A stretch of DNA of 45,528 bases, from positions 1 to 45,528 of the forward strand of contig JBDHTA010000010.1 in NCBI GenBank assembly GCA_039808465.1, given 5' to 3'. Under the pieces are notes generated by a model, which saw only the letters and a program-made list of their open reading frames with translations, was not told the origin of the DNA and did no database searches. This DNA comes from Metarhizobium sp039808465 (GTDB taxonomy: Bacteria; Pseudomonadota; Alphaproteobacteria; Rhizobiales; Rhizobiaceae). The position numbers and the translations under genes are program-made. Each line of letters begins with the position of its first letter. Position 1 is the first letter of the stretch. Of this stretch, positions 16,885 through 26,369 are shown piece after piece.

Positions 16885-18180
16885 ATGCGAATGCCTGCCC
16901 TTCCTTTGTCATTGTGGCGTGAAACGGCAACGCTTTCGCTCGGCCTTCCGGCCCTCGATGGCGATGTCCGCGCAGATATCGCCATCGTCGGCGGCGGGTA
17001 TACCGGGCTGTCCGCCGCCATCCGCGCCATGGAGCTTGGATGGAAACCGGTCGTGCTCGAAGCTGGTGACATCGGCTTCGGCGCATCCGGGCGCAATGGC
17101 GGCGTGGTCTCGACCAAGTTTCGCGTCTCACTCAGCGACATGGCGAAGTCCCATGGTACGGCCGTGGCCCGGCGTATGAACGCGCTCGGCCATGAGGCCA
17201 TGGATTGCGTGGAAGCCTATATCGGCCGGTATGCGATCTCGGAGGCGAATTTCACCAGGACCGGAAACCTGCGCTGCGCCCACAACGGCACGGCCTTCGC
17301 AGCGCTTGCCGAAGAGGCCCGCACCGTTCGCGAGGTGTTCGGCGACACCAGCCTGACCATTCTCGGCGCGGATGAGGTTGCCGCCGAAACCGGCAGCTCC
17401 ACCTTCCATGGCGGCGTGCTGAATGGCCATGCCGGTATCATCCACCCACTCAATTATGCCAGGGGGCTTGCGCGGGGCGCGCTCGCAGCAGGCGCCGAAA
17501 TCTATGAAAACAGCCCGGTGACCGGCATTTCCGATAGCGGCTCCGGTAAGCGCCTCGTTACGGAGCGCGGCTCGGTTCTGGCCGGGCGGGTGCTGATCGC
17601 CACCAACGGCTATTCCGCCATCACCGCCGCCTCGGAACCGTTGCGCAAAACCGTCGTACCGTTCCGCAGCGCCATCATCGCGACCGAGGAACTGCCGCAA
17701 AGCCTGTTCGACACGGTGATGATCAACAATCGCAGCTATAGCGAAACCCGCCGGATGATGCGCTGGTTCAGGCGCTCGGGCAACCGGATTCTGTTCGGCG
17801 GCCGCGGCGCCTTCGGCCAGGACGATTCCGCCGCCGCCTATGCCGCGCTCGAAAGCGCCATGCGTCACGCATTTCCTCAACTCGCGTCCCGCAGGATCAC
17901 GCATCGCTGGTCCGGACTGGTGGCAATGACGCTGGACAGCCTTCCGCAAATCGGGCTGATCGACCCGAGACTGGCCTTCTCGCTCGGATACAACGGAACC
18001 GGCATTGCCATGTCCAGCCTGCTCGGCCGGTATGCGGTCGATCTCCTGCATGGACAGCGGCCCGACCTGGCGCTGATGATGCGCAGCAAGCCGCAGCCGA
18101 TCCCCTTCTTTGGCCTGCGGGCACCGGCGGTCCGCGCCGTCGCCGCCTGGTATCAGGTGCTGGACTGGTTTGGCCGTTGA
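16885..18180 (+). CDS. DAO-family FAD-dependent oxidoreductase (PuuB/glycine-oxidase-like)
   Basis: 431 aa. The FAD-binding ADIAIVGGGYTGLSAA and GFGASGRNGGVVS motifs near the N-terminus, and the C-terminal SLGYNGTGIAMSSLLGRYAVD, are characteristic of gamma-glutamylputrescine oxidase and related amine or amino-acid oxidases. It would oxidise a C-N bond to an imine with transfer of electrons to oxygen or another acceptor. It shares a transcription unit with the HAD hydrolase and probably the divergent LysR regulator. It ends convergently with the OYE-type flavoenzyme across a strong hairpin. The substrate is not determinable; a secondary or primary amine is most likely. Confidence 0.88.
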   Translation: MRMPALPLSLWRETATLSLGLPALDGDVRADIAIVGGGYTGLSAAIRAMELGWKPVVLEAGDIGFGASGRNGGVVSTKFRVSLSDMAKSHGTAVARRMNALGHEAMDCVEAYIGRYAISEANFTRTGNLRCAHNGTAFAALAEEARTVREVFGDTSLTILGADEVAAETGSSTFHGGVLNGHAGIIHPLNYARGLARGALAAGAEIYENSPVTGISDSGSGKRLVTERGSVLAGRVLIATNGYSAITAASEPLRKTVVPFRSAIIATEELPQSLFDTVMINNRSYSETRRMMRWFRRSGNRILFGGRGAFGQDDSAAAYAALESAMRHAFPQLASRRITHRWSGLVAMTLDSLPQIGLIDPRLAFSLGYNGTGIAMSSLLGRYAVDLLHGQRPDLALMMRSKPQPIPFFGLRAPAVRAVAAWYQVLDWFGR

Positions 18181-18226
18181 CGCCTCGCCATCAAAAGCCT
18201 GCGCGAATGCCGCCGATATCCATCCG

Positions 18227-18256
18227 GACCGGGCTGGATCACGATCCAGCCCGGTC
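18227..18256. terminator. Convergent bidirectional hairpin
   Basis: GACCGGGCTGGATC (18227-18240) pairs perfectly with GATCCAGCCCGGTC (18243-18256), a 14-bp arm with essentially no spacer. It lies between two genes that converge (stops at 18180 on + and 18267 on -). T-tracts are weak on both sides. A shared terminator is the simplest reading. Confidence 0.7.
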
Positions 18257-18266
18257 AGCAGTTTGT

Positions 18267-20309
18267 TCATAGCGCGCTGCATATTCTGGCCGCATCGAGC
18301 ATGGCGGAATGAATATTGCGGCTTGCAAGGGCATCGCCGATACGGTGCAACTCGAAACCCGGCCCCGCGGCCGGTTGCGGACGCGCGGCGACCATCGCCT
18401 GCAAATCGGTGACGCCATTGTTCGAGGAGCGCAGGCGAAGCTGTTCGAACATGTCGTTGGAGGGCACGCTGCCCTGCTCCACCACCACATGATCGACGAT
18501 CATCGTCTGCTTTTCACGCGTGATATCGCTCACAAGCGTCGCCAGCAACCGGTTGTTCTGGCGCTCCACCGTCACAAGGCGGGTTTCCGTGACCGGCTGG
18601 ATGCCGTATTTCAGGAATAGTTTCTTCCAGCGAACACGCTCGGCATAGGTCAGTTCTTCGGCAATCTGGGCATCGATGGAGACGAATTGCACCGCCGCAC
18701 CCGCGCCGACCGCCTTCTCCGCCGCAAGCGGCCCCGGATGCCGTCCGGTGCCGTCGAAGACCAGCACCTCTCCGGAAACCCTGGACTGGCCCGACAGCAG
18801 ATCCCAGGTGGAGATGCAAAGCTCCTCGCCGTGTTGAAGGGCGATCTGCGGCATGCCGCCGGTGGCCAGCACGACGACATCGGGCGACATGGCAACGACC
18901 TGCTCCTCATCGACATAGCTGTTCGTCTGCAAGCCGACGCCGAGCCGCTGCAACTCGGAAACGCGCCAGTCGACAATGCCCATGAGGTCGTTACGCCAGG
19001 AGCCTTTCGATCCCAGCAGGATCTGTCCGCCGAATTCGGAAGCCGCCTCGAACAGAGAAACCTCATGCCCGCGTTCGGCGCTTATCCGCGCCGCTTCCAG
19101 ACCAGCCGGGCCGCCGCCGACAACCACGACCCTGCGCGTCTGGCCGGTTGTCCTGGGAATGATGTGATGCAGCACGCCTTCCCGGCCCGTCGCCGGATTG
19201 TGGAGACAGGCGGGGCGGTTCGGCGACTGGCAATGGGTGGCCCCGACGCAGGGGCGGATTTCCTGCTCACGGCCGCTGGCGATCTTGTTTGCGAGATGCG
19301 GATCGGCCATCTGGGCGCGGGTCATCCCCGCCATGTCCAGCTTTCCCTCCCGGATGGCGAAGCGGGCGGAGGCGGCATCCGCGATACGGGCGGCATGGAA
19401 GACGGGAATGCCGATTTCGCGGCGGAACAGGCCGATCGGCTCGACCCAGGGCGCCAGCGGCGAGCCCATGCCCGGCATCATGTCTTCCGCAAGCCCGCGC
19501 GTCGTATCCATCATGCCATAGAGAGCATTGACGAAATCGATGCAGCCAGCCTCCTTCAACGCCCGGGCGATCTGCAAGCATTCGTCGAAATGCACGCCGC
19601 CCTCCGGCCCTTCGTCGACGCCCATGCGGATACCGACGATGAAATCGTCCCCGACGGCCTTGCGGATCGCCTCATGCACCATGAGCGGAAATCGCATGCG
19701 GTTTTCCAGCGAACCGCCGAAGCGATCGGTCCGGCGGTTGGAGACCGGCGACAGGAACTGCCCGATCATGTGACCGCCAGCATGGGTCTCGATCCCGTCG
19801 AGACCGCCTTCCTTGCAGCGCAGCGCCGCCTTGGCGAAAGCCTTGACCACCCGGTCGATATCGTATTCGTCCATTTCGCGGGGAATGGCGCGATGCAGCG
19901 TTTCGCGGATCGGCGATGGCGCGATCATCGGCAGGCGGTCGCCGCCATAGGATTCACCACGGCGGCCGAGATGGGTGATCTGGCACATCAGCGCCGCTCC
20001 GTGGCGATGCATGCGCTCGGTGAATTGCTGGAGATGCGGAATGATCTCGTCGGTGCCGACATTCAACTGCCGGAATACGTTGGGAGAATCGATATCGACA
20101 TTGGAGGAGCCGCCAAACATCGACAGCGCCAGGCCGCCGCGGGCTTTTTCCTCGTGATACCGCTGATAGGCTTCCAGCGGCATGCCGTTGACTTCCAGGC
20201 CACAGGCGTGGCTGGTGCTCATGATGCGGTTGCGCAACGTCAGATGCTTGAGCGTCAACGGTTGCAGTAGCGGATCGTCCTTGATGCTGGTGGATACCTG
20301 CTGGTACAT
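18267..20309 (-). CDS. OYE-family FMN/FAD/Fe-S oxidoreductase (N-methylproline demethylase-like)
   Basis: 680 aa. An N-terminal TIM-barrel FMN domain (ITHLGRRGES, GIETHAGGHMIGQFLSPVSNRRTDRFGGS) is followed by a cysteine region (Cys354, Cys360, Cys368) and a C-terminal FAD/NAD domain (VVVVGGGPAGLEAA, 394-407). This is the trimethylamine dehydrogenase/dienoyl-CoA reductase layout, and the CVGA..C..CLHNPATGRE form recalls stachydrine-type demethylases. Oddly, the second cysteine of the usual CxxC is absent and the Cys360-Cys368 interval is short, so cluster binding is uncertain. It is the last gene of the operon with the amino-acid ABC transporter. A role in oxidative N-demethylation of an imported betaine-like compound is an inference. 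Confidence 0.82.
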   Translation of the reverse strand: MYQQVSTSIKDDPLLQPLTLKHLTLRNRIMSTSHACGLEVNGMPLEAYQRYHEEKARGGLALSMFGGSSNVDIDSPNVFRQLNVGTDEIIPHLQQFTERMHRHGAALMCQITHLGRRGESYGGDRLPMIAPSPIRETLHRAIPREMDEYDIDRVVKAFAKAALRCKEGGLDGIETHAGGHMIGQFLSPVSNRRTDRFGGSLENRMRFPLMVHEAIRKAVGDDFIVGIRMGVDEGPEGGVHFDECLQIARALKEAGCIDFVNALYGMMDTTRGLAEDMMPGMGSPLAPWVEPIGLFRREIGIPVFHAARIADAASARFAIREGKLDMAGMTRAQMADPHLANKIASGREQEIRPCVGATHCQSPNRPACLHNPATGREGVLHHIIPRTTGQTRRVVVVGGGPAGLEAARISAERGHEVSLFEAASEFGGQILLGSKGSWRNDLMGIVDWRVSELQRLGVGLQTNSYVDEEQVVAMSPDVVVLATGGMPQIALQHGEELCISTWDLLSGQSRVSGEVLVFDGTGRHPGPLAAEKAVGAGAAVQFVSIDAQIAEELTYAERVRWKKLFLKYGIQPVTETRLVTVERQNNRLLATLVSDITREKQTMIVDHVVVEQGSVPSNDMFEQLRLRSSNNGVTDLQAMVAARPQPAAGPGFELHRIGDALASRNIHSAMLDAARICSAL

Positions 20310-20400
20310 CGCTTTTTCCTTTATGCAATGAAAGGCCGCTCACGCGGGCGTGGAAGCCGCGCGCGTCGAAGAAATCAGGGCAGCGGCGCTGCGTGACGCT

Positions 20401-21154
<754 letters not shown>

Positions 21155-21165
<11 letters not shown>

Positions 21166-21985
21166 ATTTCCGCTCCAGCTTCCTGGTCAAAAGCGCAATT
21201 GGGTAGATATACGCGAAGAACAGGCACAGCAAAAAAAGGTAGAAGGGGAACAGGAATTCCGGCCGGCCGCCGGAAGCTTCCATGGCGGCCTGCGTATTGG
21301 CGACGGATTCCCCGACGCTGAAGATGGACGCCATCGGGGTCGACAGCGTCAGCATCGCATACCAGTTCATCCATGGCGGGATGGCCCGGCGCAGGCTCTG
21401 GGGCAGGATAACCGACCATAGCGTCTGGGTCCGGGTGAAACCGAGGCTTTCGGACGATTCCCACTGCCCGGTGGGAATCGAGGCGATGGCGCCGCGGACG
21501 ATCTCGCTGATATTGCCCATCACCGGCAGCGCGAAGGCAACTGTCGCCTTCAACCATCCCGGAAACGGAATCGAAATCCCGCCGGGAAGCCGGATGTCGG
21601 ACGGCAGCATGAACATCACCGCGAACAGGATGACGAGCCAGGGCGAGTTCCTGAACAGATGCGTCACCAGCCGCCCAACCGCCCGCAACGGCCAGAACAG
21701 GCTGATCTGCATCAGGCCGAGGCCGATCCCGAGGCCGGTGGCCAGCGCCATGGCGATGACGCTCATATACAGGTTGAGAAGAAAGCCTTTCAGGATGTAC
21801 GGAATCCAGCCGATCAGCGTTTCCACTGCCGATGGCGAGGCTTGGGCCGCATCCTGCGCCGCAGCGACGCAGAGCGATCCGAAAAACAGTATCGACACGG
21901 CGGCGCCGTGCCGCCACGTCAACCGGCGCGTGAACCGCGTGACGGAAAAATCCGAGGGGTTTATCGAAAAGGCGCGCTTATTCAT
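21155..21985 (-). CDS. Polar amino-acid ABC transporter permease
   Basis: 276 aa from the ATG at 21985, which overlaps the end of the other permease gene by 8 bases. It has the HisM-type core: LFRNSPWLVILFAVMF, a loop with GQWESSESLGFTRTQTLWSV and ILPQSLRRAIPPWMN. The N-terminal 45 residues or so include an extra hydrophobic segment (GAAVSILFFGSLCVAAA) resembling a signal peptide or additional helix, longer than in most family members. A long upstream extension of the frame overlaps the other permease and was discarded. Confidence 0.88.
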
Positions 21986-22727
21986 GGCCATACCCCGGAA
22001 TTGCCAGCCTGTGTTCGATCGCATGCAGAACCCAGGCAAGAACGGTGACGACAACCACATAGAACAGGAACAGCACAAGGATCATCTCGGGCACGTTGAT
22101 ATTGTCCGACCAGACCTGGTTGAGAATATAGGTCATCTCCGGCACGGCGACGACATAGGCAAGCGAAGTGGTCTTGGCCAGGCTGACGAGGTTGTTGGTC
22201 AGGGCGGGCAGGCTGATGCGAAAGGCAAGCGGCAGCGTGATGTAGAGATAGGTCTGCCAGCTTGTGAAGCTCAGGCTTTCAGCCGCCTCCCGCGTCGTTT
22301 CCGGCACGGCTTCCAGCCCGGCGCGGAATATCTCGACATTGAAGGCGCCGCCAAAGATGCCGAGAGACAGGACCGCCCAGCCGAAGGAGGAGATCACCGG
22401 CTCGTAGTAGCCGCCCATATCCACGGCGGGGGTGAAGGCCCCCAGCCCGAAATAGAAGAACAGCAACTGGATCATCGGCGGCGTATTGCGGAACGCCTGG
22501 ATATAGGCGTCGACCAGAACGCGCACCACCCTGCTGCGCGAGGTCTGCGCCCAGGCGCCAAGCACGCCGATCACCAATGAGAGCAGGATAGACCAGCCCA
22601 TCAGCTCCAGCGATATCCTGGCGCCCTCCACGAAGCGCGCGAATTCATAGTCATCGTAAAAGATGATGAAGTTCAGGCCCGCAGTCTCGTTCAGATTGCG
22701 GAAGAAACTTGAAATGGATTCGATCAT
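21978..22727 (-). CDS. Polar amino-acid ABC transporter permease
   Basis: 249 aa. The core motif is AFRNTPPMIQLLFFYFGLG, and the ATPase-contact loop is ETTREAAESLSFTSWQTYLYITLPLAF. It pairs with the permease at 21155-21985. Between the binding-protein stop (22773) and this start there are 45 bases. The N-terminus (FFRNLNETAGLNFIIFYDDYEFARFVEGARISLELMGW region) is a normal periplasmic lead-in for this subfamily, unlike the truncated permease at 11247. Confidence 0.9.
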   Translation of the reverse strand: MIESISSFFRNLNETAGLNFIIFYDDYEFARFVEGARISLELMGWSILLSLVIGVLGAWAQTSRSRVVRVLVDAYIQAFRNTPPMIQLLFFYFGLGAFTPAVDMGGYYEPVISSFGWAVLSLGIFGGAFNVEIFRAGLEAVPETTREAAESLSFTSWQTYLYITLPLAFRISLPALTNNLVSLAKTTSLAYVVAVPEMTYILNQVWSDNINVPEMILVLFLFYVVVVTVLAWVLHAIEHRLAIPGYGHE

Positions 22728-22772
22728 CGTTGCTCCGAGCAGCTAACAATCAGAAATTGCGGGCCCGCAGAC

Positions 22773-23633
22773 TTACTGTTTCGGCTCCAGATAGGCCGTG
22801 TCCCAATGGAACTTCTGGTTCTGCTCGGTGAACCAGGCCGACGGCTCGACGCCCCATTTCTTGCCCAGCTCGATCAGCGTACCCTCGGCCTGCCAGCGAT
22901 AGGCCATGCCGGTCATGAACACGCCCCAGCCCTTGTTCAACTCTTCAAGCGGCACGGCGGCGGCCCAGGGATTGTTGTACAGCACGTCGACGGCCATCTC
23001 GTAGTCTTTCCATTCCGGCGCCTCGAGATCGGCGCGGATGCTGACGTCGTCATAAAGCCAGGCAACGCACCGGCCAGCGCGAAGCGCCTCCTTGCCCTCG
23101 GAGTTGCCGGTGAAGGCCGTCAGCTTCGCCTTCAACTGGCGTTCGACCTGCTGGTTATAGTAATTGCCCTGCTTGCCGCAGACCGGCTTGCCCGCGATGT
23201 CGTCCCAGCTCTTGATGACGCCTTTCTTGGCGAGCAGGGTCGGCCCGGACGTCCAGTAGGCGGGCTCGATCATGCCGACGGCCTTGCGCCGTTCGGCAGT
23301 GTCGTACATGCCGCCGATGATCAGGTCGATCCTGTTCTGTTGCAGAAACTGCATGCGGTTGGCCGAGGTGATGATCACCGGTTCGAACTGAACGCCCAGC
23401 GCATCGGCGACACTCTTTGCGAGGTCGACCTCGATGCCCTGGAGGTTGCCGTCCGTGGACGGGAACGACCAGGGCTTGAACGCCCCCTGCACGCCGACGC
23501 GAAGGGTGCCGCGCTGAAGAATTTCCTGTAGGCGATCGCCATCCGCAAGCGCCTCGCCGGCAAAACCGGACAGAGCGATCGTGATCGCCGCAATCGAGGC
23601 CGAAGTCCATTTCTGACAGTATTTCCTGCTCAT
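22773..23633 (-). CDS. Periplasmic amino-acid-binding protein (SBP_bac_3)
   Basis: 286 aa from the ATG at 23633, after an AGAGGAG ribosome site; a GTG 9 bases upstream is the alternative. The signal peptide ends near GEALA|DGD (about residue 30). The mature part has LQEILQRGTLRVGVQGAFKP, GIEVDLAKSVADALGVQFEPV and IDLIIGGMYDTAERRKAV, the standard cluster 3 binding-protein motifs. Its ligand is probably the substrate of the flavoenzymes encoded on either side (GlpD-like and OYE-like), which suggests an N-substituted amino acid or amine rather than a standard amino acid. Confidence 0.9.
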   Translation of the reverse strand: MSRKYCQKWTSASIAAITIALSGFAGEALADGDRLQEILQRGTLRVGVQGAFKPWSFPSTDGNLQGIEVDLAKSVADALGVQFEPVIITSANRMQFLQQNRIDLIIGGMYDTAERRKAVGMIEPAYWTSGPTLLAKKGVIKSWDDIAGKPVCGKQGNYYNQQVERQLKAKLTAFTGNSEGKEALRAGRCVAWLYDDVSIRADLEAPEWKDYEMAVDVLYNNPWAAAVPLEELNKGWGVFMTGMAYRWQAEGTLIELGKKWGVEPSAWFTEQNQKFHWDTAYLEPKQ

Positions 23634-23715
23634 TCTGTTCACTCCTCTTTGTTATGTAATTGTATTGAATAGCTCTTCCGGAAAGAGGCGGGTTTTCGCC
23701 TTTCCTGAAAAGGCT

Positions 23716-25233
23716 CTAATGCATCGCTTTTCCCGGGCGATGGATTTTGTCCTGATAGGCCATGAAGAGATCGACTTCCTGTTCCAGCCTGCCGTCATCC
23801 CATCCGAGCAAATCCGAAACGTCATGGGCGACGGCGGCAACGGCATCGCGGTCGAGACGCACACCCCATGCCATGCCTGTGCGTGTGTACAGGATGCCGC
23901 GCAGATCCCGCGCATGCTCGTACCGCACCGAATGCCGCGCCGCGGACAGTCCGGCATCGGTATCGGCCGGGCTCAGGGCCACCCGCGAACTGCGCCCCGC
24001 CCTGCCGCCCCGCGCCGCAAAACGGCTGTCGACAGCGGCCAGAAGCTCGCGCCCCGCGCTGAGATGGCTCATGACCGGGCCAGCGGTCATGGCGAGGATG
24101 CCCGGATAGCCGCTGGCCGAGAGATCGTGGATCTGGCGCACCCGGTCGCCATCGGGATTGCCGGGATTATAGGTCAGGGGGCGCACGCCCGCCCAGGTGA
24201 ATTCCACCTGCTGGCGCGTCAAGGCCAGGCCCGGCAGGAGGAAATTGATCTCGCCCAGAAGGAAATCGATATCGGCATCGTCGGCGGACACCGCGCTGGC
24301 ATCGCCCTCGAACGGCGTTTCCGTCGGGCCGATATGATAAAGATCGTCCCGGAACGGAAGGCAATAGATCGGCAGGCCGAGACGGTTGAGAGCGGCGATG
24401 CCGAAGCCCCGGTATGCGTCCGGCAACCGCACGAGAAGATGCGATCCCTTGGTGCCGTGGATTAGCCTCGGCATGCCCTGCCCCGCCTCCGGCCTGACGA
24501 CGCCGTCCATCCAGGTTCCGGCGAGATTCAGCACCACCGGGGCGCGGACGGTGCCCGATGCGCCCGCCCGCGGCTCCAGGTCGACGAGCCACAGGCCTTG
24601 CGGATCGCGCCCCCGCACCCATGCCGCGGTAAACAGGCGGATATCCGCGCCACGGCGCTCGGCTTCAAGCGCCGCATCGACGCACAGCCGGTCCGGCCAG
24701 TCGATGATATATTCGCGGTAGGTGGCGATGGAGGCCAGCCCCTCCCTGTCGCGCAGATCCTTGGCGATCGGCACGCCGCGTTCAAAGTCTCCGGTGACGC
24801 GGCGGTAGTCCAGCGGCGGCTGGGCCGGTCCCAGGCGCTTCAGCAACGCAAAGGCGGCATCGAGATGCCATCCGCGCAGCGCATCATTGCGGTAAAGCGG
24901 GAAGCACATGGTGAACGGCTTGCACCGGCCGGGCCGCAGGCGCACCAGTTCCTCCCGCGCCACCATCGCCGCCTTTGCCATCGCCACCGCGTTTTTCAGG
25001 CGCGACGGCGCCCCAAGGAATGTTCTTACCGGCCGGGCGGTTTCGAAGTAGCGCAGGCCGCAATGCAGGATCCGTGAAGAGCGGCCGGAGGCGCCGCTGG
25101 CGAAGTCTCCCTTTTCGGCCAGAAGCACGTCATACCCCGAGGAAGACAGCGCCCGCGCGGCGCTGGTGCCGTTGATGCCGCCACCGATGACGATAACGTC
25201 ATATCTGCCGATTTCCTCGGAAGTTCCACCCAT
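23716..25233 (-). CDS. GlpD-like FAD-dependent oxidoreductase
   Basis: 505 aa, the length of aerobic glycerol-3-phosphate dehydrogenase. The dinucleotide motif DVIVIGGGINGTSAARALSS, then FASGASGRSSRILHCGLRYFE and a C-terminal cap domain (ILYTRTGMAWGVRLDRDAVA) fit the GlpA/GlpD branch of the DAO superfamily. True glycerol-3-phosphate use is doubtful, because there is no glycerol transporter and the gene leads an amino-acid importer operon. Another alpha-hydroxy or amino substrate is possible. The 145 bp before its start contain a LysR-type operator at 25311-25329. It is probably the first gene of the operon running down to 18267. Confidence 0.8.
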   Translation of the reverse strand: MGGTSEEIGRYDVIVIGGGINGTSAARALSSSGYDVLLAEKGDFASGASGRSSRILHCGLRYFETARPVRTFLGAPSRLKNAVAMAKAAMVAREELVRLRPGRCKPFTMCFPLYRNDALRGWHLDAAFALLKRLGPAQPPLDYRRVTGDFERGVPIAKDLRDREGLASIATYREYIIDWPDRLCVDAALEAERRGADIRLFTAAWVRGRDPQGLWLVDLEPRAGASGTVRAPVVLNLAGTWMDGVVRPEAGQGMPRLIHGTKGSHLLVRLPDAYRGFGIAALNRLGLPIYCLPFRDDLYHIGPTETPFEGDASAVSADDADIDFLLGEINFLLPGLALTRQQVEFTWAGVRPLTYNPGNPDGDRVRQIHDLSASGYPGILAMTAGPVMSHLSAGRELLAAVDSRFAARGGRAGRSSRVALSPADTDAGLSAARHSVRYEHARDLRGILYTRTGMAWGVRLDRDAVAAVAHDVSDLLGWDDGRLEQEVDLFMAYQDKIHRPGKAMH

Positions 25234-25310
25234 TTCCGCTTGCCTTCCATCGTAATTCGAAGACTAGAACAGGAAATCTGAAATAATCAAAATAGATTTT
25301 TCTTTGATCA

Positions 25311-25329
25311 GTATGCGTGAAACGCATAC
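25311..25329 (-). promoter_or_regulatory. LysR-type operator upstream of the GlpD-like operon
   Basis: GTATGCGT (25311-25318) and ACGCATAC (25322-25329) form a perfect inverted repeat around GAA. The inner part is a T-N11-A box, the classical LysR site. It lies about 80 bp upstream of the start at 25233. A second AT-rich repeat, AAATCT (25274-25279) and AGATTT (25294-25299), sits between it and the gene, where the promoter is expected. The LysR gene immediately upstream (25379-26284) is the obvious binder. Confidence 0.65.
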
Positions 25330-25378
25330 CGAAAGCGCAATGAATCCGCGCCTTTGAAGACGTTAAAAAACAAAGGTT

Positions 25379-26284
25379 TCAGCCGTTGGGAAGCCTGGAG
25401 ATCAACTTGTCCCTTTCGGTTCCCAGCAGGTCGATCAGAGCATCCGCCGCACGGCTCTGGCGGCGGGATTCCGGCCGCAGCAGCGCGACGTTGAAGGGAA
25501 TCTTGGGAAAGAAAGGAACCAGCCTGACGCGTTCGTCCTGCTGGCTGATTGCCGTATACGGATCGATCAGCGCGATGCTGGTTCCAAGCCTCACGAATTC
25601 ATAGGCGGCGGCGGAAACGGTGGTTTCATAGGCGGGATCGAGTTTCTCGCCAGCGCTTCTGAACACCTGGGCGATGATTTGACCGGCTGAGGTGAAGGAC
25701 GCCCAGGACACGAACGGAACGCCCCTGAGGTCGCGCGGCTCTATCCGGTCCTTCGCCGCCAGCGGATGCTCCGCCGGCACCGCCGCGATATAGGGAGCGT
25801 CGCTGAAAACCTCGGTCTGGAACCCCGACCGCCGGAAAGGCGTTTCCGCCAAGCCGAAATCCACCTGCCGGGAAGCCGCCCATTCCTCGATCTTGGCCGA
25901 CAGGCGGATATGGAGATGCACCCGCGTTTGCGGCCAGCCTTCCCGGAAAGCCTTGAGAGCACGCGGCACGAATGTAATTCCCAGAGCAGGCATGACGGCG
26001 GCGGTCACGCGGCTGGTTTCTCCCTCGGCAACGGTCGCGGCAAAATCGTGGAGGGATTCCAGCGAGCTATAGGCGCGGTCGATTTCGTCGAGCAGAAGAT
26101 GCGCGGTGGATGTCGGGGTGATCAAGCCTTTGCGGCGCTCGAAAAGCGTTACTCCCAGCTCGACCTCAAGCTTGTCCAGCAGGCGGCTGACGGCTGGCTG
26201 GCTGCGGCCGATAAGCTCGGCGGCGCCGCTGACCGTGCCGGTCAGCATCACCGCCCGAAAGGCCGAAAAATGGATCAGGTTCAT
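25379..26284 (-). CDS. LysR-family transcriptional regulator
   Basis: 301 aa from the ATG at 26284; a GTG at 26299 would add 5 residues. The HTH has SAFRAVMLTGTVSGAAELIG, RSQPAVSRLLDKLEVELG and LFERRKG. The effector domain starts near residue 90. The N-terminal sequence resembles the OccR/NocR group that controls opine and amino-acid catabolism, which would suit a transporter-plus-flavoenzyme operon. It is transcribed in the same direction as that operon and sits just upstream of it. The perfect inverted repeat at 25311 is the likely target. Confidence 0.9.
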   Translation of the reverse strand: MNLIHFSAFRAVMLTGTVSGAAELIGRSQPAVSRLLDKLEVELGVTLFERRKGLITPTSTAHLLLDEIDRAYSSLESLHDFAATVAEGETSRVTAAVMPALGITFVPRALKAFREGWPQTRVHLHIRLSAKIEEWAASRQVDFGLAETPFRRSGFQTEVFSDAPYIAAVPAEHPLAAKDRIEPRDLRGVPFVSWASFTSAGQIIAQVFRSAGEKLDPAYETTVSAAAYEFVRLGTSIALIDPYTAISQQDERVRLVPFFPKIPFNVALLRPESRRQSRAADALIDLLGTERDKLISRLPNG

Positions 26285-26335
26285 GATTGCATCCGCCACT
26301 GCTCATCCGCATGTCCGGCGCGGTCTTGCTCCCAT

Positions 26336-26368
26336 GAAAAAGGGCGGCTCATCCGCCCTTTTCCTTTT
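26336..26368 (-). terminator. Rho-independent terminator after the gabD-like gene
   Basis: AAAAGGGCGG (26338-26347) pairs with CCGCCCTTTT (26353-26362) around CTCAT. There are T-runs on both sides, so it can act in both directions. On the minus strand it starts right after the TGA at 26370-26372, as a normal terminator for the 28884-26370 operon. Confidence 0.85.
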
Positions 26369-26369
26369 T

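Noticed and set aside
18687..20270. 527-codon plus-strand frame
   Set aside because: Antisense of the OYE-type flavoenzyme; low-complexity His/Arg/Gln-rich shadow with no domain.
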